From Dastarcus helophoroides (taxonomy: Eukaryota > Arthropoda > Insecta > Coleoptera > Bothrideridae), in the NCBI GenBank assembly GCA_028583605.1, contig CM053335.1, positions 11,538,053-11,602,052 on the forward strand: 64,000 bases of DNA, written 5' to 3'. The position numbers and the translations under genes were made by a program. Shown piece after piece: positions 47,080 through 59,700 of this stretch (positions are counted from its first letter, which is position 1; each line of letters starts with the position of its first letter). Below the pieces are notes generated by a model that did not search any database, had not been told where the DNA came from, and saw nothing but the letters and a program-made list of their open reading frames with translations.

Positions 47080-47570
47080 GAAAGCTGAATTGAAGTCGAT
47101 ATTTTTAGAAATAGTTGAAATCTTGATCAAATTTTAATAAAAATCTTCAATAAAGTCGAAATATTTGTGTAAGCCAAGGTTTTCAATAAAGGCGAAAATT
47201 TCAAATAATGAAATTTTCAAAAAAAAAGTCAATTTACCAAAAAGTTGAGCCAACGTTTGGAAAAATAGTGACAGTTGAAAAAAAAGTTGAATTTTAAAAA
47301 CAAACCAAAATTTTGAAGTAAAAATTTTTAGAAAAAATTCCAGACTTCTGGGAAAAATCAAAATTATGAGAAAGAAGGTTAAAATTTTCGAAAAAGTTGT
47401 AATTTTCGAAAAGGGTGAAATTTTTAAAACGAGGAACTTTGAAAGAAGCACAAAAAGTTGCGATTTTTCTAAAAGGTCAAATTTACAAAAAAAAAACTCA
47501 GAAACTTTCAAATATCGAAAGTTTAATCAACTTTGAGAAAGAAATTAAAATTTTCATGTTCACAATTTTG
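47080..47570. repeat. AT-rich phrase block between Sec12 and centrin
   Basis: Purine-rich orientation of the AATTTCGAC phrase (for example AAAGTCGAAATATTTG). The 125-codon minus-strand frame here is Phe/Leu/Lys-rich repeat translation, not a gene. Confidence 0.55.
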
Positions 47571-47817
47571 AAAAAAGGTGCGGGGGCCCTAACATTTGCT
47601 AACCCTTGCTGCATGAGTTATCCTGCAGTGCTTTATTTTTGAAATAGAATCGTATAGGCTTTACACTTCTCAGAACTGCTACCCATTAGGATCTTGTGGA
47701 CCCTAAGCCTGCACTGCCCTAGAAAGTTGCCCTAATTGCCTTGTTCCAGTGATGAAAAAATACGAAACTAGAAAGTAACCTGTGATATATTTTGTCACGT
47801 TACAACAAACTTCCAAA

Positions 47818-48441
47818 ATGTCAATAACTCCAAACGTTTCCCAGAAAATCCTGAATTCAGTGAGTAAATATGGCTTGAACAACTCAAACACTTCGACCCG
47901 TCGATCATCCACATTAAGAGCGTTAAGCAGCTCTCGCCTCGCTCAAAAAAAGATGCCCAGTCCCAAACTACGTCTCAACAAACGTCAACTTAAAGACCTA
48001 GAAGACGCATTTAAAGTCTTCGATAAGGAGGGCATGGGTAAGATAGATGCTAAAATTTTGAAGGTGGCCTTTAGGGCCCTCGGATCGGATATGGACGCGT
48101 TCGAGATATCGAATATGCTGGAGAAGGTGAATATTAGAGAGGATGTGGAGCCCGAGTTGAGGAAGCTGTCGTTGTCGGAGTTTTATTACTTGATGGAGAT
48201 GAAAATGATGGAGACTGATTCGAAGGAGGATGCTACGAAGTCTTTCAGGTTGATAGACTTGGATGGCACGGGGAGGATCACGTTTGAAGCCCTGAAGAAA
48301 GTTGCGACGATTTTGGAGGAGGAGATTACAGATCAGGAACTGGAAGAGATGATCGAGCAAGCGGATTTGAGGGGCACTGACGACGGAACTACTACAATTG
48401 ATGAATTTTTAATTCTAATGAGACAAAGTACGGCATCTTAG
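47818..48441 (+). CDS. Divergent centrin (caltractin), intronless
   Basis: Centrins are EF-hand proteins of centrioles and basal bodies. The 207-residue frame is one exon, with an AAAATG start at 47818. Residues 1-55 are a Ser/Arg/Lys/Asn-rich basic tail, longer than the usual centrin N-terminus. EF1 (loop ~69-80, DKEGMGKIDAK) aligns with the centrin LKVAMRALG region (LKVAFRALG). EF2 (~104-121) is degenerate. EF3 (loop 147-158, DLDGTGRITFEA) is followed by LKKVATILEEEITDQELEEM, very close to centrin. EF4 (~183-196) contains an insertion (GTDDGTTT). Several calcium ligands at loop position 12 are missing, so calcium binding is probably reduced. Lack of introns and the drift suggest a retrocopy or fast-evolving paralogue, perhaps male-germline; that part is inference. 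The frame is intact. Confidence 0.85.
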   Translation: MSITPNVSQKILNSVSKYGLNNSNTSTRRSSTLRALSSSRLAQKKMPSPKLRLNKRQLKDLEDAFKVFDKEGMGKIDAKILKVAFRALGSDMDAFEISNMLEKVNIREDVEPELRKLSLSEFYYLMEMKMMETDSKEDATKSFRLIDLDGTGRITFEALKKVATILEEEITDQELEEMIEQADLRGTDDGTTTIDEFLILMRQSTAS

Positions 48442-48589
48442 ACTTATAGATTTTACTATTTTAGACTATTTAATTTGCTTTATAAGAATTTATAACCAAT
48501 GATGAAATAATTATATATTTTATGAGTAATTTTTTGATTCTCTTTTTTGGGCGTTGAGCAATGGCTGCTGAATTCGCAAAAAAATTATA

Positions 48590-48595
48590 AATAAA
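48590..48595 (+). terminator. Candidate poly(A) signal of the centrin gene
   Basis: AATAAA lies 149 bases after the stop codon. It is the clearest signal downstream of the stop. Confidence 0.45.
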
Positions 48596-48679
48596 CTGTG
48601 TTACCCCAACTTCAATGAAGAAGACCCTGCTTTAGTACAAATTTACAACAAGGCATAAAATTTTTCATTTTACATTCGA

Positions 48680-51600
48680 AACTTTAGGAAAAGAAAAGTA
48701 CCTAATCCGGTAACTTTGAGACGTCTAAATTTCAAGAAAGAACTGAAAATTTCGAAAAACAATTATTAAACTTATAATATTTAAATTTGGCTTGAAATTT
48801 TGAGAATAAGGTCAATATTCTTTTAAAAAATATGGAAATGGTGTGTTTATAATCTAACTTTCAGAAATGAAAAGAGAGATTGAAAATAAATTCGTAATTT
48901 TCAGGTGAAAGTTGCCTGAACACCTGTAAAATTTTAAAAAATAAATCGTAATTTCTAAAAAAAAAACCAAGTTCAGGGTAAAGTTAAAATTATTTTAAGT
49001 ATACATACAAATTTAACGAACCGAAATAATTCGTTATTTTTTCTGGTTCTGCTCCGGTTTTCGCTTCGGCGAAAATAACGGTTTTTTTTTCGGTTTTTGG
49101 TTCAGTTCCGATTCGAAGCCCTGATAAATAGTCAAAATTTAGAGAAAAACGAACCAACATTTCTAGAAAAAGTGTAGTTTTCGAGTTTTAATTTGAGAAA
49201 AAAGGGTCAGAGCTTACAAAAAAAATCGAGAGTTTAAAATTCTACATTAACAAATTTAGGCGTTCTTTGGATGCTCTCAAGTTGGATAGAAATTCAAAGG
49301 TTTAAGTCAAAAAGTATTGATTAAAGAGGAAATTTCGATTTTTCTTTCGAAATTTTTACCATTTAAATTTTTGAATTTTGATTGAGTTTGAATTTGGAAA
49401 CTAAATTTCCTAGATTTGGCGTAATTTTAATTTTCAAATGTTATGAAGAAATGTCAAAATTTGAAGAAAAAGTATAAATTTCAAGTCGAAAGTTTAGAAA
49501 TAAACTAAATTTTGGAACAAAGTCAGGATCATGGAGATATAAATTTTGATTTTTCTTTCAAAATTTTAACCATTTTCTTAAATTTTCGAATTTTGATTCA
49601 GTTTAAATTTTGAAGCTGAAAATTTCCAAGATTTAGCGTGGATTTAATTTTCGATTTTGCGAAGAAATGTCAAAATTTAGAGAAAAAGTATAAATTTTAA
49701 GTCAAAATTTTGGAAAAAGCTGAACTTCGATAAAAAATCAAAATTATGTCAGGATCGTGGAATTACAAATTTTGATTTTTCTTTGAAAATTTTGACCATG
49801 TTCTCAAATTTTCGAGTCTAAATTTCGAAACTCAAAATTTCCAAGATTTAGCGTGGGTTTAATTTTCGATTTCGCGAAGAAATGTCAAAATTTAGAGAAA
49901 AAGTATAAATTTTAAGTCAAAATTTTGGAAAAAAGCTAAATTTCGGTAAAAAATCAAAATTATGGAAAATTAAATTTCGATTTTTTTTCAAAATTTTGAT
50001 CATTTTTTCAAAATTTCGCATTTTGATTGAGTTTGAATTTCAAAACTCAAAATTTCCAAGATTTAGTGTGGGTTTAATGTACAAATTTCGTGAAGAAATG
50101 TCAAAATTTGGAGAAAAAGGATATATTTCAAGTCGAAATTTTAGAAATAAACTCAATTTTGGAACAGACAGGATCATGGAAATATAAATTTTGATTTTTC
50201 TTTCATAATTTTGACCATTTTCTCAAATTTTCGAATTTTGATTGAGTTTAAATTTCGAAACTCAAAATTTTCAAGATTTACTGCGGGTTTAATTTTCAAA
50301 TTTTGTGGAGAAATGACAAAATTTAGACAACAGGTATAATTTCAAGTCAAAATTTAAAAAAAAACTGAATTTTGTAAAAAAATCAGAATTATGGAACAAA
50401 GTCAGGATCATGGAATTACAAATTTTGATTTTTCTTTGAAAATTTTGACCATTTTCTCAAATTTTCGAATTTGATCGAGTCTAAATTTCGAAACTCAAAA
50501 TTTCCAAGATTTAGCGAGGGTTTAGTTTTCGATTTTACGAAGAAATGTCAAAATTTAGAGAAAAAGTATAAATTTTAAGTCGAAATTTTGGAAAAAAGCT
50601 GAATTTCGTTAAAAAATCAAAATTATGGAAAATTACATTTCGTTTTTTTTTCCAAAATTTTGACCATTTTCTCAAATTTTCGAATTTTGATTGAATTTGA
50701 AATTCAAAATTTCCAAGATTTACTGCGGGTTTAATTTTGCAAATTTCGTGGAGAAATGTCAAAATTTAGACAAAAAGTATAATTTCAAGTCAAATTTAAA
50801 AAAAAACTGAATTTTGTAAAAAATCAGAATTATGGAATAAAGTCACGATCAAGGAATTACAAATTTTGATTTTATTTTGAAAATTTTGACCATTTTCTCA
50901 AATTTTCGACTTTTGATCGGGTCTAAATTTCGAAACTCAAAATTTTCAAGATTTAGCGTGGTTTAATTTTCGATTTTGCGAAGAAATGTCAAAATTTAGA
51001 GACAAAGTATAAATTTTGAAAAAAGCTGAATTTCGGTAAAAAATCAAAATTATGGAAAATTAAATTTCGATTTTTTTTGAAAATTTTGACCATTTTTTCA
51101 AATTTTCGAATTTTGATTGAATTTGAAATTCGAAACTCAAAATTTCCAAGATTCACTACGGGTTTAATTTTCAAATTTCGTGAAGAAATGTCAAAATTTG
51201 AAGAAAAAGTGTAAATTTGCAAGTCGACATTTTAGAAAAAAAAACCTAATTTTATTCAAAATTTTGATCGTTTTCTGAAAATTTCGAATTTTTATTGAGT
51301 CTGAATTTGGAAAGTCAAAATTTTCAAAATTTAGCGTGAGATTCATTTCTCAAAACGTCGAATTTTTAAAAAGAATTTTTCAAAAAAAAAAACGGAATTT
51401 TTTAAATCAATTTATGGAAAATTAAATTTTGATTTTTTTTTCAAAATTTTGAGCATTTTCTCAAATTTTCGAATTTTGATTGAATTCGAAATTCAAAATT
51501 TTCAAAATTTACTGCGGGTTTAATTTCTAAATTTCGAGGAGAAATGTCAAAATTTAGACAAAACGTATAATTTCAAGTCAAAATTTTAGAAAAAAAAAAC

Positions 51601-52330
51601 CAAATTTTGTAAAAAAAGTCAAAATTATGGAACAAAGTCAGGATCATGGAATTACAAATTTTGATTTTTCTTTGAACGAAGTATAGATTTGAAGTCGAGA
51701 TTTCAGAAAAAAACAACTAGATTTGAAAAAAAATTAAAATTGTGGAAAATTAAACGAAAATATTTTCAAAATTTGGATATTCTTTCTAAAAATTTTCAAG
51801 TTTGAGGGAAAATTTCGAAAACGAAGTTAAATATATTCGAATTTATTGATTAAATAGGAAATTATGTAAACTACATTTTTTTTTTAAACTGAGACCTCTA
51901 CAAATTTTCAAGTTTGGAGGAAAATTTCGAAAAACTTAAATATTCAATTATTGATTAATCGGCAAAATTTGAGAATTTTTTTATTTCAATTTATTCATTA
52001 GAGGTGCATATTTAAGATTCATTATTAATTAATCTAAGGTGTTACTTTTTTTTTCACTTTCGAATTAAAATTCTAAAAAATACTCTGAATTTAGGGGGAA
52101 AATTATCAAGAATTTTACCAAAATTCGATCGTGAGTCAGAGAGCATTGAATTTGAAACCGAAATCTTAATAAAATAGGCCAAAATCTATAGACAAATGTC
52201 AAGAGTTTTTTGAAAAAAACAAGTTTTGAATCAGTAATTCCGAATCGAATCATAAATTTCGTAGAAATTAAACTGAAATTCGTAAAAAAAGTACTTGTTG
52301 ACTGAAATTATACAATTTTAGAAGCCTATT
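48680..52330. repeat. AT-rich phrase array (array 5) with higher-order units
   Basis: The AATTTTGACCATTTTCTCAA, TTCGAATTTTGATTGAGTTT, CCAAGATTTAGCGTGGGTTT and AGAAATGTCAAAATTTAGAG blocks recur in this order near 49545-49700, 49760-49900, 49990-50110, 50190-50320, 50420-50560, 50640-50790 and later. The spacing is about 200-240 bases (some paired). No gene is present. Confidence 0.8.
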
Positions 52331-52470
52331 TCGACTTTTTATTTTTAAATTTCAAAACCACCCTAACCACCAGGTAAAGAATGTCCAGGTAAGAGAATTA
52401 CTTCTTTCTCTCTCCCCACTTCTTATTTACCTGAAGCTCTGTAATTTGGTGTAATTTTCACTCTCTTTGG

Positions 52471-52586
52471 TCAGTCGATCACGCAAACTAGGCGAAAGCA
52501 GCGGACTATTCGCTATGAGAGCGTCGTGCGTGGAAATAGCGTGAGTGAAATTGCGCGACGTGCACCACGGCGACGAAATCGCGAAA
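52471..52586 (+). promoter_or_regulatory. Candidate initiator, 5' UTR and 9-codon upstream ORF
   Basis: TCAGTC at 52471 fits the arthropod initiator TCAGT. An upstream ORF (ATG at 52515, TGA at 52542-52544) precedes the receptor start at 52587 and could damp its translation. The start of transcription is inferred, not shown. Confidence 0.35.
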
Positions 52587-53310
52587 ATGATCAAATGGGC
52601 CATCTACCTACTATGGCTAAATTCCCTGGAGGCTTCAACCAGTCGCCAAAGAAGGCCGAAATGTTGCGATTTCGACTCATATGTAAGGAAAAATGGAACT
52701 GATTTCGTCTGTGATAATTCCGAAGTAAAATTCATGCAAATCGCAATTTCGAGCACCAATTACCTAACAAACCAGAATAAGTACGACGAAGAGGATTTTT
52801 GCGTTGATTACTACGAGGATAAATTTTATTTATTCGAAGTAAGCGAGAATAACATCGTCAATGAAGAAGCTATAAACGCGAAAATTTTCCCAAAATGCTG
52901 TCCCTTAAACTATCGGTATAATTCCAACATTCACGGGTGTAGTCCAGCTGGGGATGATGATGAACATTTTATGAACGCTACCTACTTCAAAATCGGCCTC
53001 AGGAAGTGCAAAATCATTCTGGATTATCCAATAAGAAGCGCAAAGGATTTTTTCTTGAGCGAGGAGTACACTCGTCTAAAATTAAAGTCTGGGGAGGAAT
53101 TTTCTTCCAACGATTTTTGTTTAGACAAGGCGCTGGATGGCCAAATTGTTGCAAGGGGATGCACTGAGGATATCACGGTTTGTGACAAAATACCGTGCGT
53201 CCACAAATGCTGTGCCGATGGGTTTAGTTTTATAAATGGATCAAATTGTTTGCCCACCTTCGTACACGGGTTAAACTTGAGTTTTACAAATCGCATTCAC
53301 ATGACAGCAG
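52587..53310 (+). CDS. Methuselah-like GPCR, first coding exon (ectodomain)
   Basis: Methuselah-like proteins are insect family-B-type receptors with a cysteine-rich ectodomain and seven membrane segments. The chosen ATG (52587, AAAATG) starts a signal-peptide-like sequence, MIKWAIYLLWLNSLEAS. The ectodomain has about 16 cysteines, including the paired KCCDF, KCCPLNYRY and HKCCADGFSF signatures spaced as in the family (two CC-P/A-x-G/N-Y/F units, each followed by a glycine/asparagine and single Cys). Sequons NGT, NAT, NGS and NLS suggest glycosylation. The exon ends in phase 1 at 53310 before GTAAGT. I find no exon with 7TM text in the remaining 10.7 kb, so the rest lies beyond the window or in exons too short to recognise. 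An earlier GTG-initiated frame at 52545 is rejected. Confidence 0.75.
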
Positions 53311-53458
53311 GTAAGTGGCTTCAGATCAGATAAAATTTTGTTTACACTCGTGTTTTTGTATCATAATCCTATTTACTCTTCAAGGAATTATATTTAACAT
53401 AATGACGAATGAAATTTGTTTTTCACTAAAAAAAGGACACTAAAAACAATGAAGTTAA

Positions 53459-53570
53459 TAATTGAAATACAAATCATGTCCCCTGAAAGCAAGAAAGATT
53501 AAAAAACACAACAAAGGTTGCTCTAACGCGTTTCGACAGCCAAGCTATCATCTTCAGAGAGATAACAAAG
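53459..53570. mobile_element. Foldback element copy E (left arm only)
   Basis: TTGAAATACAAATCATGTCC, CCTGAAAGCAAGAAAGATT and GCTCTAACGCGTTTCGACAG to CATCTTCAGAGAGATA form one arm. No second arm follows. It lies in the receptor's inferred intron 1. Confidence 0.75.
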
Positions 53571-53599
53571 AGAGACTAAATAGTATTCTGCAATAAAAA

Positions 53600-54080
53600 T
53601 TGAGATTTAGAGTCTTTAATTTTCCCAATGTTGTAGAAACTTTGTTTTCAAATTTAAAACTGAAAACTGAATTAAAGAAAATAAAATTTCAATTTTATAA
53701 TTGAAGAAATCAAAGTCGAAATTTTGGAAAAAAATCGTTGCTTCGCGGATCCAAAAAATAATTTCTTTAAATTTGTTTCGACTTTTTTGTTCGAAATTTC
53801 TCTAAACTAAAAACGTTTTTAAAGATTTCAAAATTTTGACTTTTTTTCTAGAAATTTGATCATTAAAGCTGACATTTTAAATACAATTTCAATTCAAAAC
53901 TTGACAAAATCAAAAAGTGGACATTTGGAAAAAAAATTTCCTTTCGCAATCTTAAAAATTAAAAATTGTTTCCACTTTTTTCTCGACATTTCTCTAAACT
54001 AAAAACGTTTTTAAACATTTCAAAATGTTGACTTTTTTCTGGAAATTTAAACATTAAAGCCAAAGACTTGGAGCTTTAAT
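53600..54080. repeat. AT-rich phrase block with a ~190-bp duplication
   Basis: TTTCTCTAAACTAAAAACGT followed by TTTTAAAGATTTCAAAATT appears near 53798 and again near 53989, giving a two-copy higher-order unit of about 190 bases. Confidence 0.6.
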
Positions 54081-54600
54081 TTGCTTGTTTTTATTTTTCT
54101 TTATTGCCATTTTTGTTTGAGTTACAGCCTATTGAAAACCAGCTAAAACTTTGGAATTTCTATATCCCTTGATTTCTGTGCCTAGTATAATAATAATAAA
54201 ATAAGACTTGACATATGGCAGAATTTAATTAATTGATTTCAATTAGTAGAAGTCGTTGAACACTAAACATTATTTGAGTGTAAGAGGAACTTGTAAATTC
54301 AGCGCTTGATCGTACATATGTTGGCATGGGCGCTGAAGATGATTTACGGGTTATTATCCTTGACGACTCATTAAGAAATTGAACAGAGCAATCAGATGCG
54401 TAATAATTCATATCATACCATAACTTTGAAAAAAAAGGATGATCTCATAACAAAGACCAATATCTTGCCTATTAAAGCAAAAATTCCCTAACATTGTCAT
54501 AAACTAAATAAATCACGAAATTTTAACTATTTTGTAGGGCAGTTGAGATATAGCGAGGAATACCAATTAAAAAAAAGTCTTTGAGTTCTTTTTTTTGACT
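54081..54600. other. Unique AT-rich sequence, nothing recognised
   Basis: A short TAATAATAATAA run lies near 54189. The minus-strand frame at 54229-54411 has no support. Confidence 0.35.
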
Positions 54601-56280
54601 TATTTAAAACTTCTTTAACTTGACATAACCTTTACTTCTATTTTTAACAAGAAATTTTGAGAAAAAATTCTGAATTTTCATATTACAGTTGAAATTTTTA
54701 GAATAAAGTCAAAATTTTTATAAATAAAGGCAACGTTGTTAAAAAAAATCTAATGGTCCAATTTTAAATTCGAATATTCAAATTTCAGTATCAAATTTTG
54801 AAAAATAGTCAATATTTACAGTTTAAAACAGTAATTTGACAATGAGTCGATATTTTGAAATTAATGTCAAAGTATAAGCATGAAATTCCGAAGCCGAATT
54901 TCCTTAAAAAAGTTGATATTCAAAGTCAAAATGTTAGGAACAAATAAAACCTTGAAATTTCAAAGTTTATCAAAATGAATTCAAATTTTCAAGAGTCAAG
55001 ATTAATACGATATTTTGGAGAAAAAGTCGAAATTAAGTCAGCTTCAATCCAAAATTCGATTTTACAATTGAAATTTCTATAAAAAACTGGACATTTATGA
55101 TAAAAATATTCTCTGTAAGTTTAAAAAAGTCTGGTTTAAATCTAAACAGGAAATTTTTTAAGGAAAATTCTTACTTCGAAAAAAAAAATTACACAAAACA
55201 ATCGTTATTTATTGTCGTTATCGTTATTAAACATGAAACAAGAAAACATCAAAATTACTACCCTGAATTCGAAATATCGAAAAAACACTTTGGGATCAAA
55301 ATCGAAATATTAAAAAACGAATTTAGAATTTTCAAAATAAATTTGCAATCTCCAATTTTCGGTCAAAATTGTTGGTTTAAATTCCGAATTTTGAGAAGAA
55401 ACTGAATATATTGAGAAAAAAAACTTAATATTTCAGAAAAAAAATATAGTTTACACATATTTTTTTTTAAATTCGAAACCACATTTCAACTTTCGATTTT
55501 TACCCGAATTTTCGACTTTTAAAAACAACTTTTGAAATACAGAACTTGTCCCCTGAAACCAAGAAAGATTAAAAAACACAAAAAACGTTGCTCTAACGCG
55601 TTTCGACAGCTAAGCTGCCATTTTCAGAGAGATACAGTTAGAGCAACGTTTGTGTTTTTTAATCTTTCTTGGTTTTAGGGGACAAATTCTGTATTTCAAT
55701 TTTTGAAGATAACCAAGGACCAGTCCGTCCCACGAAACTAAAAACACCTTCCTCGAAGCTTAAAATGTCGAAAAATAGTCAATGTTTCGAAATTATAAGT
55801 AAATTTGCTATCATTTTGGGGTCAAACGTAAAATTTGTGACCAAATCTGAGTAAACAAAGACGAGATTAAAAAAAAATGATTTATGAAAAGTCATAAATC
55901 AATTTTTCTTTAAATCTCGACTTTATTTGCACCAGATTTGTCTTTAACGTCAACATTTAGAAAAAAAATTGAATTTTTGTGTTTCAAGCCTAATAAACTA
56001 GAATTTTGAGGTGAAAGTTCAAATTTAGAAAAACCTTGATTTAAAAAAAATTGAATTTGAGCTTTAGCATAAAATTTTGAGAAAGCAGAGGAAATTTCGA
56101 GAAAATCTTGAAATTTATTAAAAATGACATTCTCCATTTCAAAAATTTCAAGAATTAATCAACTGTATCAAATTTTTTTTAAAGAATTTTATCCAAACTC
56201 AGAATTTTGATAAAAATCTCAACTATTTAACATTTTACTCAAAAAAAACTTCTAGAACATTTGAAATCTGGAGATTAAAA
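54600..56280. repeat. Diffuse AT-rich phrase sequence
   Basis: The phrase family is recognisable in both orientations but heavily decayed. A ~25-bp-arm inverted repeat sits at about 55863-55919 (GATTTATGA / TCATAAATC core). Foldback copy F is embedded here. Confidence 0.5.
55527..55740. mobile_element. Foldback element copy F, both arms
   Basis: The left arm TTGAAATACAGAACTTGTCC to GCCATTTTCAGAGAGATACA is followed by part of the right arm (GTTAGAGCAACGTTTGTGTT to CAGTCCGTCCCACGAAA). The right-arm segment with CTGAAGATGATAG is missing, so only the left arm carries the hammerhead-like core (on the minus strand). Confidence 0.75.
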
Positions 56281-56717
56281 GGTTACGAGGTTAAGCTCTT
56301 GTGATCTTGAACTTACGTGACTTTGATTTGGCATGACCTTGAGATCAAGTGTTGTCGAAACACAAGTTAGAATTTAGTTAACATTTTTTGTAGAAAGTTT
56401 TAGACAAAATAAACAAACAATCAGCCACGAAAAACCTAACGAGACCAGTGTTTTGTATCAAAAATATTCTGCGGAAGAATTTAATTTCTAATTTCGAAAA
56501 AATTAGGAGTTTCTTTGTAAATTTTAAATCGTGAGCTACCCAATAATGACTATTATCAAACATTTTCAGATAAGAAGAGGCATCAAAAATGAGAATTTAA
56601 GTAGAAATATCAAGAGAACATTTGTTTCTGTCAGAATTTTGAGATAAAACTCAAATTTAAGCGAACATCTTGCACAATTTTGTATTTAAACGACTTTTAT
56701 ACGAGCTCATATGACAC

Positions 56718-59700
56718 TGTACTGACGCGGCTTCGAGCTAGCATGACCTTGAGATCAAGTGGCTTTGAATTTACGCGATCTTGAACTCACGCGACTTTGA
56801 GTTTACGCTACTTTGAACTCACGTGACGGTTAGCTGGCTAGCTAGCTTACTTGATCCTGACCTAACGCGACCTTGATTGCAGGTGAACTTGAATTCACTT
56901 GATCCTGACCTAACGCGACCTTGATTGCACGTGAATTTGAATTCACGTGACATTGAGTTTACATGACTTTGAATTCGCGTGACCTTAAACCCATGTGACC
57001 TTGAACTCACGCAATCTTAATCCCATGTGAACTTGAATTCACGTGACACTGAGTTTACATGACTTTAAACTCGCGTGACCTTAAACCCATGTGACCTTGA
57101 ACTCACGCGATATTAATCCCATGTGAACTTTAATTCACGTGACATTAAGTTTACATGACTTTGAACTCGCGTGACCTTAAACCCATGTGACCTTGAACTC
57201 ACCCGATCTTAATCCCATGTGACCTTGAATTCGCGTGACTTTAAACTCAAGTGAAATTAATCACCCATGACCTTAGACCCATGTGTTCTTCAACCCACGT
57301 GACTATTAGATCATGTGATCTTGAGCTCACGTGATTTTGAACTCACGCAAACCTGCAATTGTAATGCTGAACTTACGAGACCTTGAACCTACACGACCTT
57401 GAGCGTATGTGACTTGAACAAAAGTCACCTTGAACTTACATGACCTTGAGATCAAGTGACGTTAAAATTGTCTGACCTTCAGCTATCCTGACCGTGAATT
57501 CAAATGACCTTGAGTTTTCGCAACTTTGAATTAACGAGGCTTCTAGCTAACGTAACCTTGACCACAGGTAATCCTGAAATCACGAGACCTTGAGCCCAGG
57601 CGACCTTGAGCGTATATGATCTTAAACAAACGCGAACTTGAATTCACGTGACATTGAATTTAGGTGACTTTGAACCTACGTGAGTTTAAACTCACGTGAC
57701 CTTAAACCCACGTAACATTGAACTCGCGTGACTGTAAACTCACGTGAGCTTAATCACCCATGACCTTAAACCCATGTGATCTTGAACCCACATGACTATT
57801 ATATCATGTGGTCTTGAGCACACGTGATTTCGAACACACGCGGATCTTGCTCTTGTAATTTTGAACTTATTTAACCTTGAGCTCGCGTAACTTTGAGATC
57901 AGGTGACGTTGAAATTGTGTGACCTTGAACTATCCTGACCTTCACCTCAAGTGACCTTAAGTTTTTGCGACCTTGAACTCACGAGACTTCTAGCTAATGT
58001 AACCTTGACCTCACGTAATCTTGAACTAATGTAATGCTGAACTTACGGGACCTTGACCCCACGCGACTTTGAGCGTACGTGACCTTGAACAAACGCGACC
58101 TTGAGCTCACATGATCTTAAAATCAAGCCCCGTCGAAATTGTGTGACTTTTAGCTATTCTGACCTTGAATTCAAGTGATCTTGAGTTTTCGCAACTTTGA
58201 ATTAACGATACTTCTAACTAAGGAAACCTTGATCACACCTAATCTTGAACTTACGAGACCTTGAGCTCACGCGACCTTAAGCGTACATGGTCTTGAACCG
58301 ACGTAACCTTCAGCTCGCATGGCCTTGAGTTAAACGTTATTTTATCTTGCTTGACCTTCAGTTAGTCTGACTGAGTTTCCGCAACTCACGAGACTTCTAG
58401 TTAGACCACAGGCGATCTTGAGCTAACGTAATCCTGATCCCATGAAACATGACCTAGAGTTTACCCGATCTTGAACAAACGCGACTCTCAGATTACGTTT
58501 CCTTGGGCTCAGGTGTCTTGAACTCACATGATCTTGGGCTCGTATGATCTTTAATTCACGTGACTTTAAACCCTTGTGATCGTGAAACCACATGGCTATT
58601 TGATCATGGATCCTTGAGGTCACGTGATTTTGAACTCATGCGATCTTGCTCTTGTAGTTTTGAACTCACGCGACCTTGAGCTTGCGTATTATTGAGATCA
58701 AGTGACATTGAAATTGCGTGACCTTAAGCTATTCTGCCCTTTTACTCAAGTAACCTTGAACTTTTACGATTTTGAACTCACGAGACTTCTAGCTAATGTA
58801 ACCTTGACCACACATCTTGAACTAACGTAATCCTGAATTTACTGTACCTTGAGCTCACACAACCTTGAGCATACGTGACCTTGAACAAACGTAACCTTGA
58901 GCTCACATGACCTTCAGATTAAGTGGCGTTGAAATTGCGTGACCTTCAACTATCCTTAAATTCAAGTGACCTTGCTAACGTAACCTTGATTACACCTTAT
59001 CCTGGAATCACGAGACCTTGAGCTCACGCAACTTAAAGCATACGTAATCTTGAGCTCACAAGACCTTGAACAAACGTGACTTTGACGTGACTTTGACGTG
59101 ATCACGTGACGTTGAAATTGTATATTATTTAGCCATTCTGACCTAGCCTTGCTGACGTAACCTTGATCACACGTAATCCTGAACTCATGAGAACTTGAGC
59201 CCACGTAACTTTAAGCATATGTGGTCTTGAACAAACGTGACTTTGAGCTCAGAAGACCTTGAACAAACGTGACTTTGATCCAACATGCCCTTGAGATTAC
59301 GTGACGTTAAAATTGTCTATTATTCAGCTATTCTGACCTTGAATTCAAGTGACCTTGCTAACGTAACCTTGCTTACACGTTAACCTGGAATCACAAGACC
59401 TTGAGCCCACGCAACTTTAAGCATATGTGACCTTGAACAAACGTGACTTAGGGCTCACAAGACCTTGAACAAACGTGATTTTGACCTCACGTGACCTTGA
59501 GGTCACGTGACATTGAAATTGTCTGTTCTTTAGCTGTTCTGACCTTGAAGTCAAGTGTCCTTGCTAACGTAACCTTGGTCACGCGTATTCCTGGACTCAC
59601 GTGACCTTGAGCCCACGCAACTTTAAGCATATCTGACCTTGAACAAACGGGACTTTTAGCTCACATGACCTTGAACAAACGCGACTTTGACATCACATGA

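Noticed and set aside
52545..52586. Longer N-terminus of the methuselah-like receptor starting at a GTG codon
   Set aside because: Non-ATG starts are not expected here, and the ATG at 52587 gives a proper signal peptide.
56819..59204. Minus-strand frames with repeated SHEFKITCNQGHVSS-like peptides
   Set aside because: They are translations of the 16-bp minisatellite; the period is not a multiple of three, so the repeated peptide is 16 residues in all frames and gives no sign of selection.
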